A stretch of 64,000 nt of DNA from Sporosarcina ureae (GTDB lineage: Bacteria; Bacillota; Bacilli; Bacillales_A; Planococcaceae), in the NCBI RefSeq assembly GCF_002109325.1, contig NZ_CP015348.1, forward strand, positions 3,318,745 to 3,382,744, given 5' to 3'. Of the stretch, positions 19,920-28,122 are shown piece by piece (the stretch's first letter is position 1; each line of letters begins with the position of its first letter). The notes under the pieces are model-generated. The model had not been told where the DNA came from and searched no databases. It was given only the letters and a program-made list of their open reading frames with translations. The position numbers and the translations under genes are program-made.

Positions 19920-20396
19920 ATGGTTTCAGAAAAAAAGTTTCCAATGACAGCTGCAGGTAAAGCAAAGTTAGAAGAAGAATTAGAGTATTTGAAAACGGTT
20001 AAACGTGTGGAAGTAGTAGAAAGAATCAAAATCGCACGTAGTTACGGTGATTTATCGGAAAACTCCGAGTACGATTCAGCGAAAGAAGACCAGGCATTTG
20101 TCGAAGGGAAGATTTCTTCTATTGAAGGAATGATTCGCAATGCAGTCATTATTACTGAAAATGAATTAAATACGGATGAAGTTCAATTAGGTAAGACGGT
20201 CACATTCAGAGAAATTCCTGACGGTGACAAAGAGACATATACAATTGTAGGATCAGCAGAAGCGAATCCTCTAGAAGGTATGATCTCAAACGACTCACCA
20301 ATTGCAAAAGCATTAATTGGTCGTAAGAAAGACGAAAAAGTTAGGATTCAAACTCCCGGCGGTGAAATGTCAGTAGAGATACTCGAGATAAAGTGA
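19920..20396 (+). CDS. greA: Transcription elongation factor GreA
   Basis: Rescues backtracked RNA polymerase by stimulating transcript cleavage. The 158-residue protein has an N-terminal coiled coil ([20 protein letters not shown], with the tip acidic residues in [16 protein letters not shown]) and a C-terminal FKBP-like domain ([17 protein letters not shown]). GAGGAGTG precedes the ATG. A terminator-like hairpin in its leader suggests attenuation, reminiscent in principle of the autoregulated greA leader of E. coli; that comparison is inference. Confidence 0.98.
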   Translation: MVSEKKFPMTAAGKAKLEEELEYLKTVKRVEVVERIKIARSYGDLSENSEYDSAKEDQAFVEGKISSIEGMIRNAVIITENELNTDEVQLGKTVTFREIPDGDKETYTIVGSAEANPLEGMISNDSPIAKALIGRKKDEKVRIQTPGGEMSVEILEIK

Positions 20397-20402
20397 CACA
20401 CG

Positions 20403-20435
20403 TACCGTCTTCTTATTTGTAGAAGACGGTATTGC
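20403..20435 (+). terminator. Probable terminator after greA
   Basis: A perfect 11-bp stem pairs TACCGTCTTCT with AGAAGACGGTA around TATTTGT. The following T-tract is weak (TTGCTTATTTT), so termination may be partial. Confidence 0.55.
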
Positions 20436-20498
20436 TTATTTTGATCAATTCCCACTACGGGATTTGTGTTTCATTTCATAGTAAAGGAGTCGTCAAAA

Positions 20499-21236
20499 AT
20501 GCCAGATGAAGGTCCAAAGTATTCAAGATCATCAAGAAAACAAGGTAGTAAAGCAAACAAAGTGAATAGAGCATTGAATATTTCAATAGGCGTCGTAGTT
20601 TTTCTGATTGCAGTGGTTGCTATTATTTTTATAACAGGTGATGACGACAAAAATGAAGTAGCGATTGAAAAGCCCGAAGAATCTACTCAGTCCGATACAG
20701 CACCAATTGAACCTATTGTTTTAGATGATGAAGATGATACGGACAAGCCTGATAAGGAAGATTCTGAACCAACAGAAGTGGAAGAGCCTGAAGTTCAAGC
20801 TCCTGAAGAAACTAACGAAGTGGTAAATGAAGTTGTGGAAGAACCGGAAGCACCTAAAGTAGAAGAACCGAAAAAAGAACAGCCGAAAAAGGAACAACCA
20901 AAAAAAGAGCAACCGAAGAAAGAAACTTCTTCTGATTCCGGCAAGAAAGCTATTGTAAATCCTGACTGGAAACCTGTAGGTACAAAGCAAACAGGCGAGC
21001 ACGTCTCGAAGTACGATGGTCAATCCGACGATTGGAATGAAAAAAAGAAAGCCATCTCCTATGCGACAGGACTGTCTGAAGATCAGTTATATTTTGATCG
21101 CATTCAAAATGGAGGAAGTCCTCAAAAATCAGAAGGTATTGTCAGAAGTAAAGATAATTCCAAAAAATATAAAGTATATCTAGAGTGGGTTGACGGTCAA
21201 GGCTGGAAACCAGTGAAAATGGATGTATTGAAGTAA
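20499..21236 (+). CDS. yrrS: YrrS-like DUF1510 membrane protein
   Basis: 245 residues: a basic cytoplasmic N-terminus (SRSSRKQGSKANKVNR), one transmembrane helix (about residues 27-46, SIGVVVFLIAVVAIIFI), a long acidic and proline-rich linker (about 48-150) with four PKKEQ/PKKET units, and a C-terminal globular domain of about 95 residues (NPDWKPVGTKQTGEHVSKYD to the end) typical of DUF1510. The topology predicts an extracytoplasmic linker and domain. AAAGGAG precedes the ATG at 20499. B. subtilis yrrS occupies the same place after greA. Its role is unclear; a link to cell wall or sporulation is inference. Confidence 0.82.
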   Translation: MPDEGPKYSRSSRKQGSKANKVNRALNISIGVVVFLIAVVAIIFITGDDDKNEVAIEKPEESTQSDTAPIEPIVLDDEDDTDKPDKEDSEPTEVEEPEVQAPEETNEVVNEVVEEPEAPKVEEPKKEQPKKEQPKKEQPKKETSSDSGKKAIVNPDWKPVGTKQTGEHVSKYDGQSDDWNEKKKAISYATGLSEDQLYFDRIQNGGSPQKSEGIVRSKDNSKKYKVYLEWVDGQGWKPVKMDVLK

Positions 21237-21252
21237 GGATATCAAACTACCG

Positions 21253-21276
21253 ATGTGCTGCTTTTTTGCAGCACAT
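21253..21276. other. Perfect stem-loop between yrrS and mtnN
   Basis: ATGTGCTGC (21253-21261) and GCAGCACAT (21268-21276) form a 9-bp perfect stem with a loop of six Ts. There is no good T-tract after it on either strand, so it is not a clear intrinsic terminator and may instead protect an mRNA end. Confidence 0.55.
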
Positions 21277-21307
21277 TCTAGTTAGTGAAAAAGAGGAGAG
21301 GGCATAA

Positions 21308-22000
21308 ATGAAAATAGCAATCGTAGGAGCAATGGAGGAAGAAGTTGAAATATTGCGCAGAGAAATCGGTCTTGGGAAGATTACAACGATCGGAAACTGT
21401 GAGTTTATCGAAGGTAAGGTAGGTAAGCACCAAGTGATTGTGACGAAGAGTGGCATTGGTAAAGTAAACGCTGCCATGGCAACAACAATCCTACTACAAA
21501 ACTACAAACCGGACGTAGTCTTGAATACAGGTTCTGCGGGTGGAACAAATCCTGAACTCGAAGTAGGAACGATTGTCATATCGGATTATGTCCTGCATCA
21601 TGATGTCGATGTAACCGCATTCGGATACGAGCTAGGACAAGTACCACAACTTCCTGCAAGTTTCCCTTCAGATTCTACACTAATTGGTTTCGCTAGAGAA
21701 GCCGTCATTGAATTAGATACATATGAACATTGTGTAGGTACGATCGCTTCAGCTGATACTTTCATGGATGATCCTGAAAAAGTGTTACAAGTTAAAAGTA
21801 GATTTCCACGAGTGATCGCAGTAGAAATGGAAGCTGCGGCTGTTGCTCAAGTTTGTTATCAATTCAATACACGTTGTGTAGTAATCCGTGCACTATCTGA
21901 TATTGCCGGAAAAGAATCCACAGTCAGTTTCGAAGAATTTTTACCGCTTGCTGCCAAACACTCGTCACAGATAGTTTTGCGTGTCATCTCGAAACTTTGA
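21308..22000 (+). CDS. mtnN: 5'-methylthioadenosine/S-adenosylhomocysteine nucleosidase
   Basis: Hydrolyses MTA and SAH, recycling sulfur and methyl-transfer by-products. The 230-residue protein has MKIAIVGAMEEEVEIL, TGSAGG, the substrate segment AVEMEAAAVAQVC (catalytic Glu) and RALSDIAGKES with the catalytic Asp. AGAGGAGAG precedes the ATG. In B. subtilis this gene is followed by mccAB and preceded by yrrT; neither is present here, so the cysteine-from-methionine cluster is reduced to mtnN at this locus. Confidence 0.96.
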   Translation: MKIAIVGAMEEEVEILRREIGLGKITTIGNCEFIEGKVGKHQVIVTKSGIGKVNAAMATTILLQNYKPDVVLNTGSAGGTNPELEVGTIVISDYVLHHDVDVTAFGYELGQVPQLPASFPSDSTLIGFAREAVIELDTYEHCVGTIASADTFMDDPEKVLQVKSRFPRVIAVEMEAAAVAQVCYQFNTRCVVIRALSDIAGKESTVSFEEFLPLAAKHSSQIVLRVISKL

Positions 22001-22067
22001 TCGTTCTATGATAAAATGACTAAGTAGACAGACCAGCAGTTCGTTTGGTTGAGAGGAGGGACATTCA

Positions 22068-22148
22068 ATGGGATTCTTAATGGGTGGAGTATTTATCGTC
22101 ACTGCACTATTGGCACTAATTATTTTACGCGAGGTTAAAGCTGACTAA
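22068..22148 (+). CDS. Small hydrophobic protein, 26 residues, unknown
   Basis: ATG follows a very strong ribosome binding site (GAGAGGAGGG, 7 bases upstream). The 26 codons encode a peptide with a single hydrophobic helix (GGVFIVTALLALIIL) and a charged tail REVKAD, suggesting a single-pass membrane peptide. It ends just before a strong terminator shared with the convergent sigK. I do not recognise it. Support is the ribosome binding site, clean coding frame and terminator; conservation was not tested. Confidence 0.6.
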   Translation: MGFLMGGVFIVTALLALIILREVKAD

Positions 22149-22158
22149 GAATAAAATT

Positions 22159-22217
22159 AAAGCGTTTCCGGTGTGCGGGGGCTGTGGCCCAAGGTTGCAC
22201 GATCGGAAACGCTTTTT
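22159..22217. terminator. Bidirectional terminator between the small ORF and sigK
   Basis: AAAGCGTTTCCG at the left pairs with CGGAAACGCTTT at the right (12 bp), with a long GC-rich loop that can form its own hairpin, and five Ts after the right arm. The A-rich left flank allows termination of sigK on the other strand. Confidence 0.85.
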
Positions 22218-22220
22218 GTA

Positions 22221-22919
22221 TTATTGATATTCATGCTTGAACGATTGATACAATTTGACGATTGCCCGCTTCTCGATTCGTGAAACATAACTTCTGGAAA
22301 TATTTAATTGTTCTGCGATTTCTTTTTGGGTCATCGGCTGATCGTCTAACAAGCCGTATCGTCTTTGGATGATTTCGAGCTCCCGTGAATCTAGCTTGTT
22401 CAAATGTCGGTATAGCCGCTCTTTTTGTTCGTTTTGTTCTACGGTTGTTTGTGGAGGTATGTCGTTTGTTTGAAGGAGGTCTGCGATTTCCAAGGATTGG
22501 CCGTCTTTATCCATGCCGATTGGTTCGTAGAGGGAGACATCTTTTTGTACCTTTTTCTGTGTTCGTAAATACATAAGTATTTCATTTTCGATACAGCGCG
22601 CAGCATACGTAGCAAGCTTTGTTTTACGGTCTGGCGTAAAGCTATTGACGGCTTTCATCAGACCAATCGCCCCGATTGAAATATAATCATCAAGCAGTTC
22701 ATGCTTCGGTTGAAACTTCTTGACGATATGGGCGACCAAACGCATATTGTGTTCGATAAGTTCATCTCGTGCACTTTCATCGCCTTCAGCTAATCGTCTC
22801 AGGCATTCGGCTTCTTCCTTCTTGGATAACGGACGAAGGAAAGCTTGACCTCTGATGTATCCGATTAGCGCGGGGATCTCTAACCATAATTGCATGACGG
22901 CCAGGAAAAACCCGCTCAT
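22221..22919 (-). CDS. sigK: Sporulation sigma factor SigK (uninterrupted, with pro-sequence)
   Basis: Late mother-cell sigma factor for spore coat and cortex genes. The 232-residue protein has a hydrophobic N-terminus of 20 residues aligned with the pro-sigma-K leader; cleavage would fall before YIRGQAF, equivalent to YVKNNAF in B. subtilis. Region 2 follows (LIEHNMRLVAHIVKKF, YISIGAIGLMKAVNSF, KLATYAARCIENEI) and region 4 (LDSRELEIIQRRYGL, TQKEIAEQLNISRSYVSRIEKRA). The coding frame is continuous through the point where B. subtilis carries the skin element. GGAGGTG precedes the ATG. A sigma-E-like promoter lies upstream. Confidence 0.93.
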   Translation of the reverse strand: MSGFFLAVMQLWLEIPALIGYIRGQAFLRPLSKKEEAECLRRLAEGDESARDELIEHNMRLVAHIVKKFQPKHELLDDYISIGAIGLMKAVNSFTPDRKTKLATYAARCIENEILMYLRTQKKVQKDVSLYEPIGMDKDGQSLEIADLLQTNDIPPQTTVEQNEQKERLYRHLNKLDSRELEIIQRRYGLLDDQPMTQKEIAEQLNISRSYVSRIEKRAIVKLYQSFKHEYQ

Positions 22920-22946
22920 GTGACCACCTCCGATTATTGGTAGTTT

Positions 22947-22973
22947 ACTCTATGCAAACAACGGATGGTCTAT
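22947..22973 (-). promoter_or_regulatory. Sigma-E-like promoter of sigK
   Basis: On the minus strand ATA and CATAGAGT are separated by 16 bases, fitting the sigma-E pattern (ATA-N16-CATANNNT), 28 bases before the sigK start. Sigma-E drives sigK in B. subtilis, so position and sequence agree. Confidence 0.6.
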
Positions 22974-23000
22974 CACTGACAAGAAAAGCGATAAAATCAG

Positions 23001-23039
23001 ACATAGTTGTGCGTGCATAGTACACAACTATGTTATAAT
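23001..23039 (+). promoter_or_regulatory. yqeG operon promoter with overlapping palindrome
   Basis: An extended -10 element TGTTATAAT (23031-23039) precedes yqeG by about 35 bases. Directly upstream and touching it is a perfect inverted repeat: ACATAGTTGTG (23001-23011) and CACAACTATGT (23023-23033) with an 11-base spacer. The palindrome covers the place of a -35 box, which is itself poor, so it looks like an operator for a repressor or activator that I cannot identify. Confidence 0.6.
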
Positions 23040-23074
23040 CAGACAAGAATTTGTTGTAGGGCGGAGAGGATAAT

Positions 23075-23590
23075 GTGTTAAATCGTTTTTTACCGAGCGC
23101 ATATGTTAAATCAGTATTTTTGATCAAACCGGAAGACCTGATTGAAAATGGTATTAAGGGCATCATTACGGATTTAGACAATACACTCGTTGAATGGGAT
23201 CGTGCAGATGCCACGGAAGATATTATGGCGTGGTTTAAATCAATGCGCGATGCCGGTTTGCAAATTACAGTTGTTTCCAATAACCATATAGAGCGCGTTA
23301 GTCACTTTTGTGGCCCGTTAGGCATCCCGTATATTTGCGAAGCGCGAAAGCCGTTGAAGAGATCATTTTATCAAGCAATGGCTACGTTAGGATTGCCTAA
23401 AAAAGAAATCGTTATGATTGGTGATCAATTATTGACAGATGTCTTGGGTGCGAATCGAGTGGGGTTACAGACGATATTGGTCGTCCCTGTGGCAAGTTCC
23501 GATGCGCCAATCACGAAGTTCAATCGCGCGATTGAACGACGGATTATGGCAAGGTTTAGAAGAAAAGGATTACTTACGTGGGAGGACTAA
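23075..23590 (+). CDS. yqeG: YqeG family HAD phosphatase
   Basis: 171-residue HAD superfamily hydrolase (type IIIA) with the nucleophile motif DLDNTLVEWD near residue 31, VVSNN (motif II) and MIGDQLLTDVLGANR (motif IV). The physiological substrate is unknown. GTG is the start, with GGAGAGGA upstream. It opens the conserved yqeG-yqeH-aroE-yhbY-nadD-yqeK-rsfS-yqeM cluster, overlapping the ribosome binding site of yqeH. Confidence 0.93.
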   Translation: MLNRFLPSAYVKSVFLIKPEDLIENGIKGIITDLDNTLVEWDRADATEDIMAWFKSMRDAGLQITVVSNNHIERVSHFCGPLGIPYICEARKPLKRSFYQAMATLGLPKKEIVMIGDQLLTDVLGANRVGLQTILVVPVASSDAPITKFNRAIERRIMARFRRKGLLTWED

Positions 23591-23592
23591 AT

Positions 23593-24693
23593 TTGGAATT
23601 GATCAAATGTATTGGATGCGGTATTACAATCCAAACAACCGATAAAACTGCAGAAGGCTATGCACCACCTGCTTCTTTAGAGAAGGAAGATGTTATTTGC
23701 CAGCGTTGTTTTAAATTACGGAACTATAATGAACTACAGCCAGTTTCCTTATCAGGAGACGATTTTTTAGCGATTCTAAATGGAATCGGTGAGAAACAAG
23801 GTTTAATCGTCAAAGTCGTGGATATCTTTGATTTCAACGGTAGCTGGATTAATGGCCTGCATCGCTTTGTAGGCAAGAAAGACATCTTGTTGATCGGTAA
23901 TAAAGCAGATATTTTGCCGAAAGCGATTAATCCGCAACGAGTGAAGAATTGGATGAAGGCAGAAGCGGCAAAGCTTGGCTTAAAACCGATTGACGTCTTG
24001 CTCGTTTCTGCTGTAAAAGGGAACGGCATGAGTGAAGCACTCGACGCAATCGAGAAATACCGTAAAGGTAAAGACGTCTATGTAGTCGGTTGTACGAATG
24101 TAGGGAAATCTACGTTTATTAATCGGATCATCAAAGATGCGTCGGGTATGGAGGATGTCATTACGACGTCTTATTTCCCTGGAACAACTCTTGATGTAGT
24201 AGAAATTCCATTGGACGATGGAAAAATGCTGATGGATACACCAGGGATCATCAATGATCACCAAATGGCCCATCACTTAGATGCGCACGATTTAAAATTA
24301 ATTACACCGAAAAAAGAGTTGAAGCCGAAAGTCTATCAACTGAATGCGGAACAGACATTGTTCATTGGTGGACTGGCACGTTTTGATTTCATTCAAGGTG
24401 GACGTTCTTCATTCAATATTTACGCAGCGAATGCATTACCGGTTCATCGGACAAAGCTTGAAAATGCAGATGAGCTATTTAAAAATCATCTAGGTGACAT
24501 GCTTTCTCCACCTGGACCTGCATCCCTCGAAAATTTGCCGCCACTTGTGCGCCATGAATTTTCGATTAAGGAAGCAAAGACAGACATAGTTATTTCAGGT
24601 CTTGGCTGGATTACGATTCAGCATGCGAATGTAAAAGTGGCTGTACATGCACCAAAAGGTGTGAATGTCGTAATCAGACCTTCATTGATTTAA
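23593..24693 (+). CDS. yqeH: Circularly permuted ribosome-assembly GTPase YqeH
   Basis: Needed for 30S subunit assembly in B. subtilis. The 366-residue protein starts with a treble-clef zinc finger (CIGCG about residue 5 and CQRC about 35). The GTPase motifs follow in permuted order: G4 NKADIL before G1 GCTNVGKST and G3 DTPGIIN. The TTG at 23593 is chosen because GGGAGGA lies 8 bases upstream and the resulting length equals the B. subtilis protein; an upstream GTG would overlap yqeG. Confidence 0.95.
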   Translation: MELIKCIGCGITIQTTDKTAEGYAPPASLEKEDVICQRCFKLRNYNELQPVSLSGDDFLAILNGIGEKQGLIVKVVDIFDFNGSWINGLHRFVGKKDILLIGNKADILPKAINPQRVKNWMKAEAAKLGLKPIDVLLVSAVKGNGMSEALDAIEKYRKGKDVYVVGCTNVGKSTFINRIIKDASGMEDVITTSYFPGTTLDVVEIPLDDGKMLMDTPGIINDHQMAHHLDAHDLKLITPKKELKPKVYQLNAEQTLFIGGLARFDFIQGGRSSFNIYAANALPVHRTKLENADELFKNHLGDMLSPPGPASLENLPPLVRHEFSIKEAKTDIVISGLGWITIQHANVKVAVHAPKGVNVVIRPSLI

Positions 24694-24715
24694 TAGGGCT
24701 AGGAGGAATGACCAA

Positions 24716-25537
24716 TTGAAAAAATGGTATGCGGTAGTAGGTGATCCGATCGCGCAATCGATGTCACCTGTCATGCACGATCAGTGGTTTGATGAAAACG
24801 ATTTGGACGCGACGTATATACCGATTCATGCAACAGCGGGAAACTTGGAACAAACGATCAACAGTTTGCGTACACTCGGATGCAGCGGTTGGAATGTGAC
24901 AGTACCCCATAAACAAGCAATTATTCCTTTCCTTGATGAAGTGGATGAATCGGCGAGGGTCATGAATGCGGTGAATACAGTCTACCAAACCGATCAAGGT
25001 AAACTAATCGGTGCCAATACAGATGGTGCAGGTTTCGTGAAGTCTTTGGAGGAGTTTTCCGAATCAGTTACAGGTCCTGTGTTACTTATAGGAGCTGGCG
25101 GAGCGGCTAGAGGTATCGCCTTTGCTTTGCAGTCAGCTGGCTATGGACCACTCTATTTCACAAATAGGACCGCTTCAAGGGCCGCAGAACTGGCGACAGC
25201 GATGGATGACGGTCATGCGCTATCTATTGAAGATGCAGAAGAACGTCTTGGGGAGTTCGGACTGGTCGTCCAAACTACTTCAGTCGGTATGAACTTTGCG
25301 CAAGAAGGGATTCCACTTGATCCAAAGAATATCGCAAGTGGTGTCGTAGTGGCGGATATTATTTATAATCCGCTTGAAACCGAATTTTTACGACAAGCAA
25401 AACAAGCAGGTGCCAAGACGATGAATGGCGTAGGAATGTTCGTCCATCAAGGCGCGTTAGCTTTTGACAAGTGGACAGGCGTCTATCCTGACACGAAAAG
25501 AATGACAGATACGATTACAATGAAAGTTGGCGGGTAA
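24716..25537 (+). CDS. aroE: Shikimate dehydrogenase
   Basis: NADPH-dependent reduction of 3-dehydroshikimate in aromatic amino acid synthesis. In 273 residues: GDPIAQSMSPVMHDQWF for substrate binding, NVTVPHK with the catalytic lysine near residue 65, the Rossmann motif GAGGAARGIAFAL, and FTNRTASRA. It starts at TTG after AGGAGGAATG. It is embedded in the yqeG-yqeM cluster 22 bases after yqeH and 2 bases before yhbY. Confidence 0.97.
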   Translation: MKKWYAVVGDPIAQSMSPVMHDQWFDENDLDATYIPIHATAGNLEQTINSLRTLGCSGWNVTVPHKQAIIPFLDEVDESARVMNAVNTVYQTDQGKLIGANTDGAGFVKSLEEFSESVTGPVLLIGAGGAARGIAFALQSAGYGPLYFTNRTASRAAELATAMDDGHALSIEDAEERLGEFGLVVQTTSVGMNFAQEGIPLDPKNIASGVVVADIIYNPLETEFLRQAKQAGAKTMNGVGMFVHQGALAFDKWTGVYPDTKRMTDTITMKVGG

Positions 25538-25539
25538 AC

Positions 25540-25830
25540 ATGTTAACAGGTAAACAAAAAAGTTTTTTAAGAAGCGAAGCACATCATTTAGATTCATTAT
25601 TCCAAATTGGGAAAAGTGGTCTGACAGATGCAATCCTCGCTCAAATCGATGAAGCGCTAGAAGCACGTGAACTACTCAAAGTAAGCGTCCTTCAGAACTG
25701 CGACGAGGACAAAAAAGAAATTGCTGAAAAGATTGGCGCGTATAAGGGTATTCACGTAGTTCAAATCATCGGCAGCACAATTGTTTTATACAGAGAATCG
25801 ACAGAGAAAAAACGCATACAATTACCGTAA
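25540..25830 (+). CDS. yhbY: YhbY family RNA-binding protein (YqeI)
   Basis: 96-residue CRM-domain protein that associates with pre-50S ribosomal particles. It has the family features LTGKQKSFLRSEAHHL, FQIGKSGLT (GxxG RNA-binding loop nearby) and QIIGSTIVLYRES. It begins 2 bases after aroE stops and ends 10 bases before nadD, so translation is likely coupled. Confidence 0.94.
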   Translation: MLTGKQKSFLRSEAHHLDSLFQIGKSGLTDAILAQIDEALEARELLKVSVLQNCDEDKKEIAEKIGAYKGIHVVQIIGSTIVLYRESTEKKRIQLP

Positions 25831-25840
25831 GGAGAATCAG

Positions 25841-26425
25841 ATGAAGCGAATTGGCATTTTGGGCGGAACTTTCAATCCGCCGCACACTGGACATTTAATG
25901 ATCGCCAATGAAGTGCGTCATGCACTGCAGCTGGACGAAGTATGGCTGATGCCTACTGCAGTCCCGCCGCATAAGCTTACGACGGGCGATGCAACAGCAG
26001 AGCAACGTCTACAAATGGTGAAGCTAGCGGCAGATGAAGTGGAAGGCTTGCGTGCATCTTCGTATGAAATTGAGCGTGGCGGAGTATCATTTACATACGA
26101 TACGATGTCTCAATTAGTTTTGGACGAACCCGATGTTCACTTTCATTTTATCATTGGTGGGGATATGATCGATCAGTTGCCGACATGGTATCGGATTGAA
26201 GATTTACTCGATATTATTACGTTTGTCGGTGTAAAGCGCCCAGGTGCTACTAACGCTTCTGCAATCCCGGTACAACTAGTGGAAACACCTCAACTTGATT
26301 TGTCATCCACATTGATCCGCCAGCGTTTTGCAGAAGGAGGAACTGTGCAACTTTTGATTCCTTCCGCTGTCGAAGCTTATATTCGAGAGGAGAGATTATA
26401 TGGATCTTCAACAAGTTCGAATTGA
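25841..26425 (+). CDS. nadD: Nicotinate-nucleotide adenylyltransferase NadD
   Basis: Converts nicotinate mononucleotide and ATP to deamido-NAD, downstream of the NadA pathway represented at the window start. The 194-residue nucleotidyltransferase opens KRIGILGGTFNPPHTGHLMIA with the HxGH-type motif, and has SSTLIRQR (ISSTxIR motif) near the C-terminus. The ATG at 25841 is fixed by AAGGAG 8 bases upstream and the family start. The last 26 bases overlap yqeK. Confidence 0.96.
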   Translation: MKRIGILGGTFNPPHTGHLMIANEVRHALQLDEVWLMPTAVPPHKLTTGDATAEQRLQMVKLAADEVEGLRASSYEIERGGVSFTYDTMSQLVLDEPDVHFHFIIGGDMIDQLPTWYRIEDLLDIITFVGVKRPGATNASAIPVQLVETPQLDLSSTLIRQRFAEGGTVQLLIPSAVEAYIREERLYGSSTSSN

Positions 26426-26972
26426 TCTGGAACAACGCTTACCAAAAGCACGCTATGAACATGTGTTACGTGTCACGGAAACTGCAAAGAAGTTAGCGGA
26501 AGAAGTGGGTGTATCAGTAGAAAAGGCTGAAATTGCTGGCCTATTTCATGATTATGCCAAATTTATGGATAAAGACGAGTTACTCGAATTATTAAAGCGT
26601 GACGAAGACTACGAGCTCTATGCACAGTATCACTCTGAACTATGGCATGCGCCAGTTGGAGCTATGCTTGCGAAAGAGCGTTACGGAGTAGAAGATCACG
26701 ACATCTTGCAGGCAGTCCGTTTCCATACGACAGGACGTGCTGGGATGAGCGAGCTAGAGAAAGTAATTTATATTGCAGATTTAATTGAACCAGGAAGAAA
26801 GTTTCCGGGGATCGAAGAACTTCGCCAACGTATTGACGGAGAACCGCTGGAAGATCAAATGACCGAATGTATCCAGCACACATTTAAATTTTTAGTTCAG
26901 CGATACGCAGTCATTTTTCCTCATTCATTTGATTGTTATAATGACCATGTACGTAGAAGAAAGGAACAGTGA
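26400..26972 (+). CDS. yqeK: HD-domain symmetrical Ap4A hydrolase YqeK
   Basis: 190-residue HD-domain protein: RYEHVLRV and FHDYAKFMDKDELL (metal-binding HD), HTTGRAGMSELEKVIYIADLIEPGR. The family hydrolyses diadenosine tetraphosphate to ADP. It starts inside the end of nadD (26-base overlap) with GAGAGGAGA as ribosome binding site. The conserved nadD-yqeK-rsfS order links NAD synthesis, alarmone-like nucleotide removal and ribosome silencing. Confidence 0.93.
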   Translation: MDLQQVRIDLEQRLPKARYEHVLRVTETAKKLAEEVGVSVEKAEIAGLFHDYAKFMDKDELLELLKRDEDYELYAQYHSELWHAPVGAMLAKERYGVEDHDILQAVRFHTTGRAGMSELEKVIYIADLIEPGRKFPGIEELRQRIDGEPLEDQMTECIQHTFKFLVQRYAVIFPHSFDCYNDHVRRRKEQ

Positions 26973-26975
26973 AGT

Positions 26976-27320
26976 ATGCCAACATTATTAGAATTAGCTT
27001 ATGAAGCAGTAGATAGTAAGAAAGCAGAAGATATCGTAGTATTAAACATGGAGGGCATTTCACTAATTGCTGATCAATTCATCATTTGTCATGCAAACTC
27101 TGAAAGACAAGTACAAGCGATCGCACGTGAAGTAGCAGATGCAGCTTCAAAAGAAGGCTATCCAGTGAAGCGTTTAGAAGGATTCGACGCAGGTCGTTGG
27201 ATTTTAGTCGATCTTCTAGATGTAGTCGTTCATGTATTCCACAGAGATGAACGTGGATTCTATAACTTAGAAAAGTTATGGGGAGACGCACAGTTATTAA
27301 ACGTTGAGGATGAAGTATGA
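26976..27320 (+). CDS. rsfS: Ribosomal silencing factor RsfS
   Basis: 114-residue protein of the RsfS/Iojap family that binds ribosomal protein uL14 and blocks subunit joining. Hallmarks are AVDSKKAEDIVVLNM, ICHANSERQVQAIA, GRWILVDLLDVVVHVFH and YNLEKLWGDA. It starts 3 bases after yqeK and overlaps yqeM by 4 bases (ATGA). Confidence 0.96.
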   Translation: MPTLLELAYEAVDSKKAEDIVVLNMEGISLIADQFIICHANSERQVQAIAREVADAASKEGYPVKRLEGFDAGRWILVDLLDVVVHVFHRDERGFYNLEKLWGDAQLLNVEDEV

Positions 27321-28057
27321 GTTCTTCCTATTCAGCGTTCGCATCTATTTATGACGAACTAATGAATGATATCCCGTATGACGCCTATGTCGAGTTACTC
27401 GATTTGGCGTCTGCTGGCGTTTCAGGGAAAAAAGTATTGGATATTGGTTGCGGAACTGGCTTGCTGTCCGCCATGCTCGCAAAAAAAGGAGCACATGTCA
27501 CTGGTATCGATCTTTCCGCTGATATGCTCGAAGTTGCTTCGCGTCGTGCAGAATCACTTTCTCTTGATATTACATTGATCGAGCAACCGATGCAGCGACT
27601 AGAAGTAGAAGAGACATTTGATGCAGCTGTCATATCGATCGATTCCTTAAACTATATAATTAAACAAGCAGATGTCTTAGAAACATTCCGCCGCGTATAT
27701 GGAGCGCTTGCTACAGGTGGCGTGTTGCTATTTGATGTGCACTCGTTAGAGAAAATGGATGAAATCTTCCTTGAAGGTCCTTTTGTTTTCGATAATCAAC
27801 GTATTTCATATATTTGGCAAACAGCTCCTGGTGACGAGACTCACTCCATTTATTCTGAGTTGGCGTTTTTCGTTAGACAGGAAGACGGTTCTTATCAGCG
27901 TTTTGACGAAGTACATATGCAACGAACATTTGCGATACCTGAATATGTTCAAATGCTTGAAGAAGTTGGATTTCATATTGAGCGTATTTTTGCAGATTGG
28001 GAAGATGAAGCACCTGAAGAAGAAAGTGAAAGAATCTTCTTCCAAGTACGGAAATAA
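27317..28057 (+). CDS. yqeM: Class I SAM-dependent methyltransferase YqeM
   Basis: 246 residues with methyltransferase motif I VLDIGCGTGLLSAMLA near residue 42, GIDLSADMLEVA and VISIDSLNYI. The target is unknown. It is the last gene of the yqeG cluster and translationally coupled to rsfS. In B. subtilis comER follows on the opposite strand; here only 65 bases separate yqeM from comEA, so comER is absent. Confidence 0.88.
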   Translation: MSSSYSAFASIYDELMNDIPYDAYVELLDLASAGVSGKKVLDIGCGTGLLSAMLAKKGAHVTGIDLSADMLEVASRRAESLSLDITLIEQPMQRLEVEETFDAAVISIDSLNYIIKQADVLETFRRVYGALATGGVLLFDVHSLEKMDEIFLEGPFVFDNQRISYIWQTAPGDETHSIYSELAFFVRQEDGSYQRFDEVHMQRTFAIPEYVQMLEEVGFHIERIFADWEDEAPEEESERIFFQVRK

Positions 28058-28122
28058 GTCTTCCATAGTATTTCACAATCGGGTATAGTGAAGGGGACTC
28101 CATACGGTGCCGAAAGAAAGGA

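Noticed and set aside
20860..20940. Short tandem repeat (PKKEQ units) considered as a CRISPR-like or mobile repeat
   Set aside because: It is an in-frame 15-base codon repeat within yrrS coding for a charged linker; no spacers or flanking features.
20721..21023. Minus-strand frame of 100 codons opposite yrrS
   Set aside because: Arg/Phe/Leu repeats are the reverse reading of the Lys/Glu-rich linker of yrrS; no ribosome binding site.
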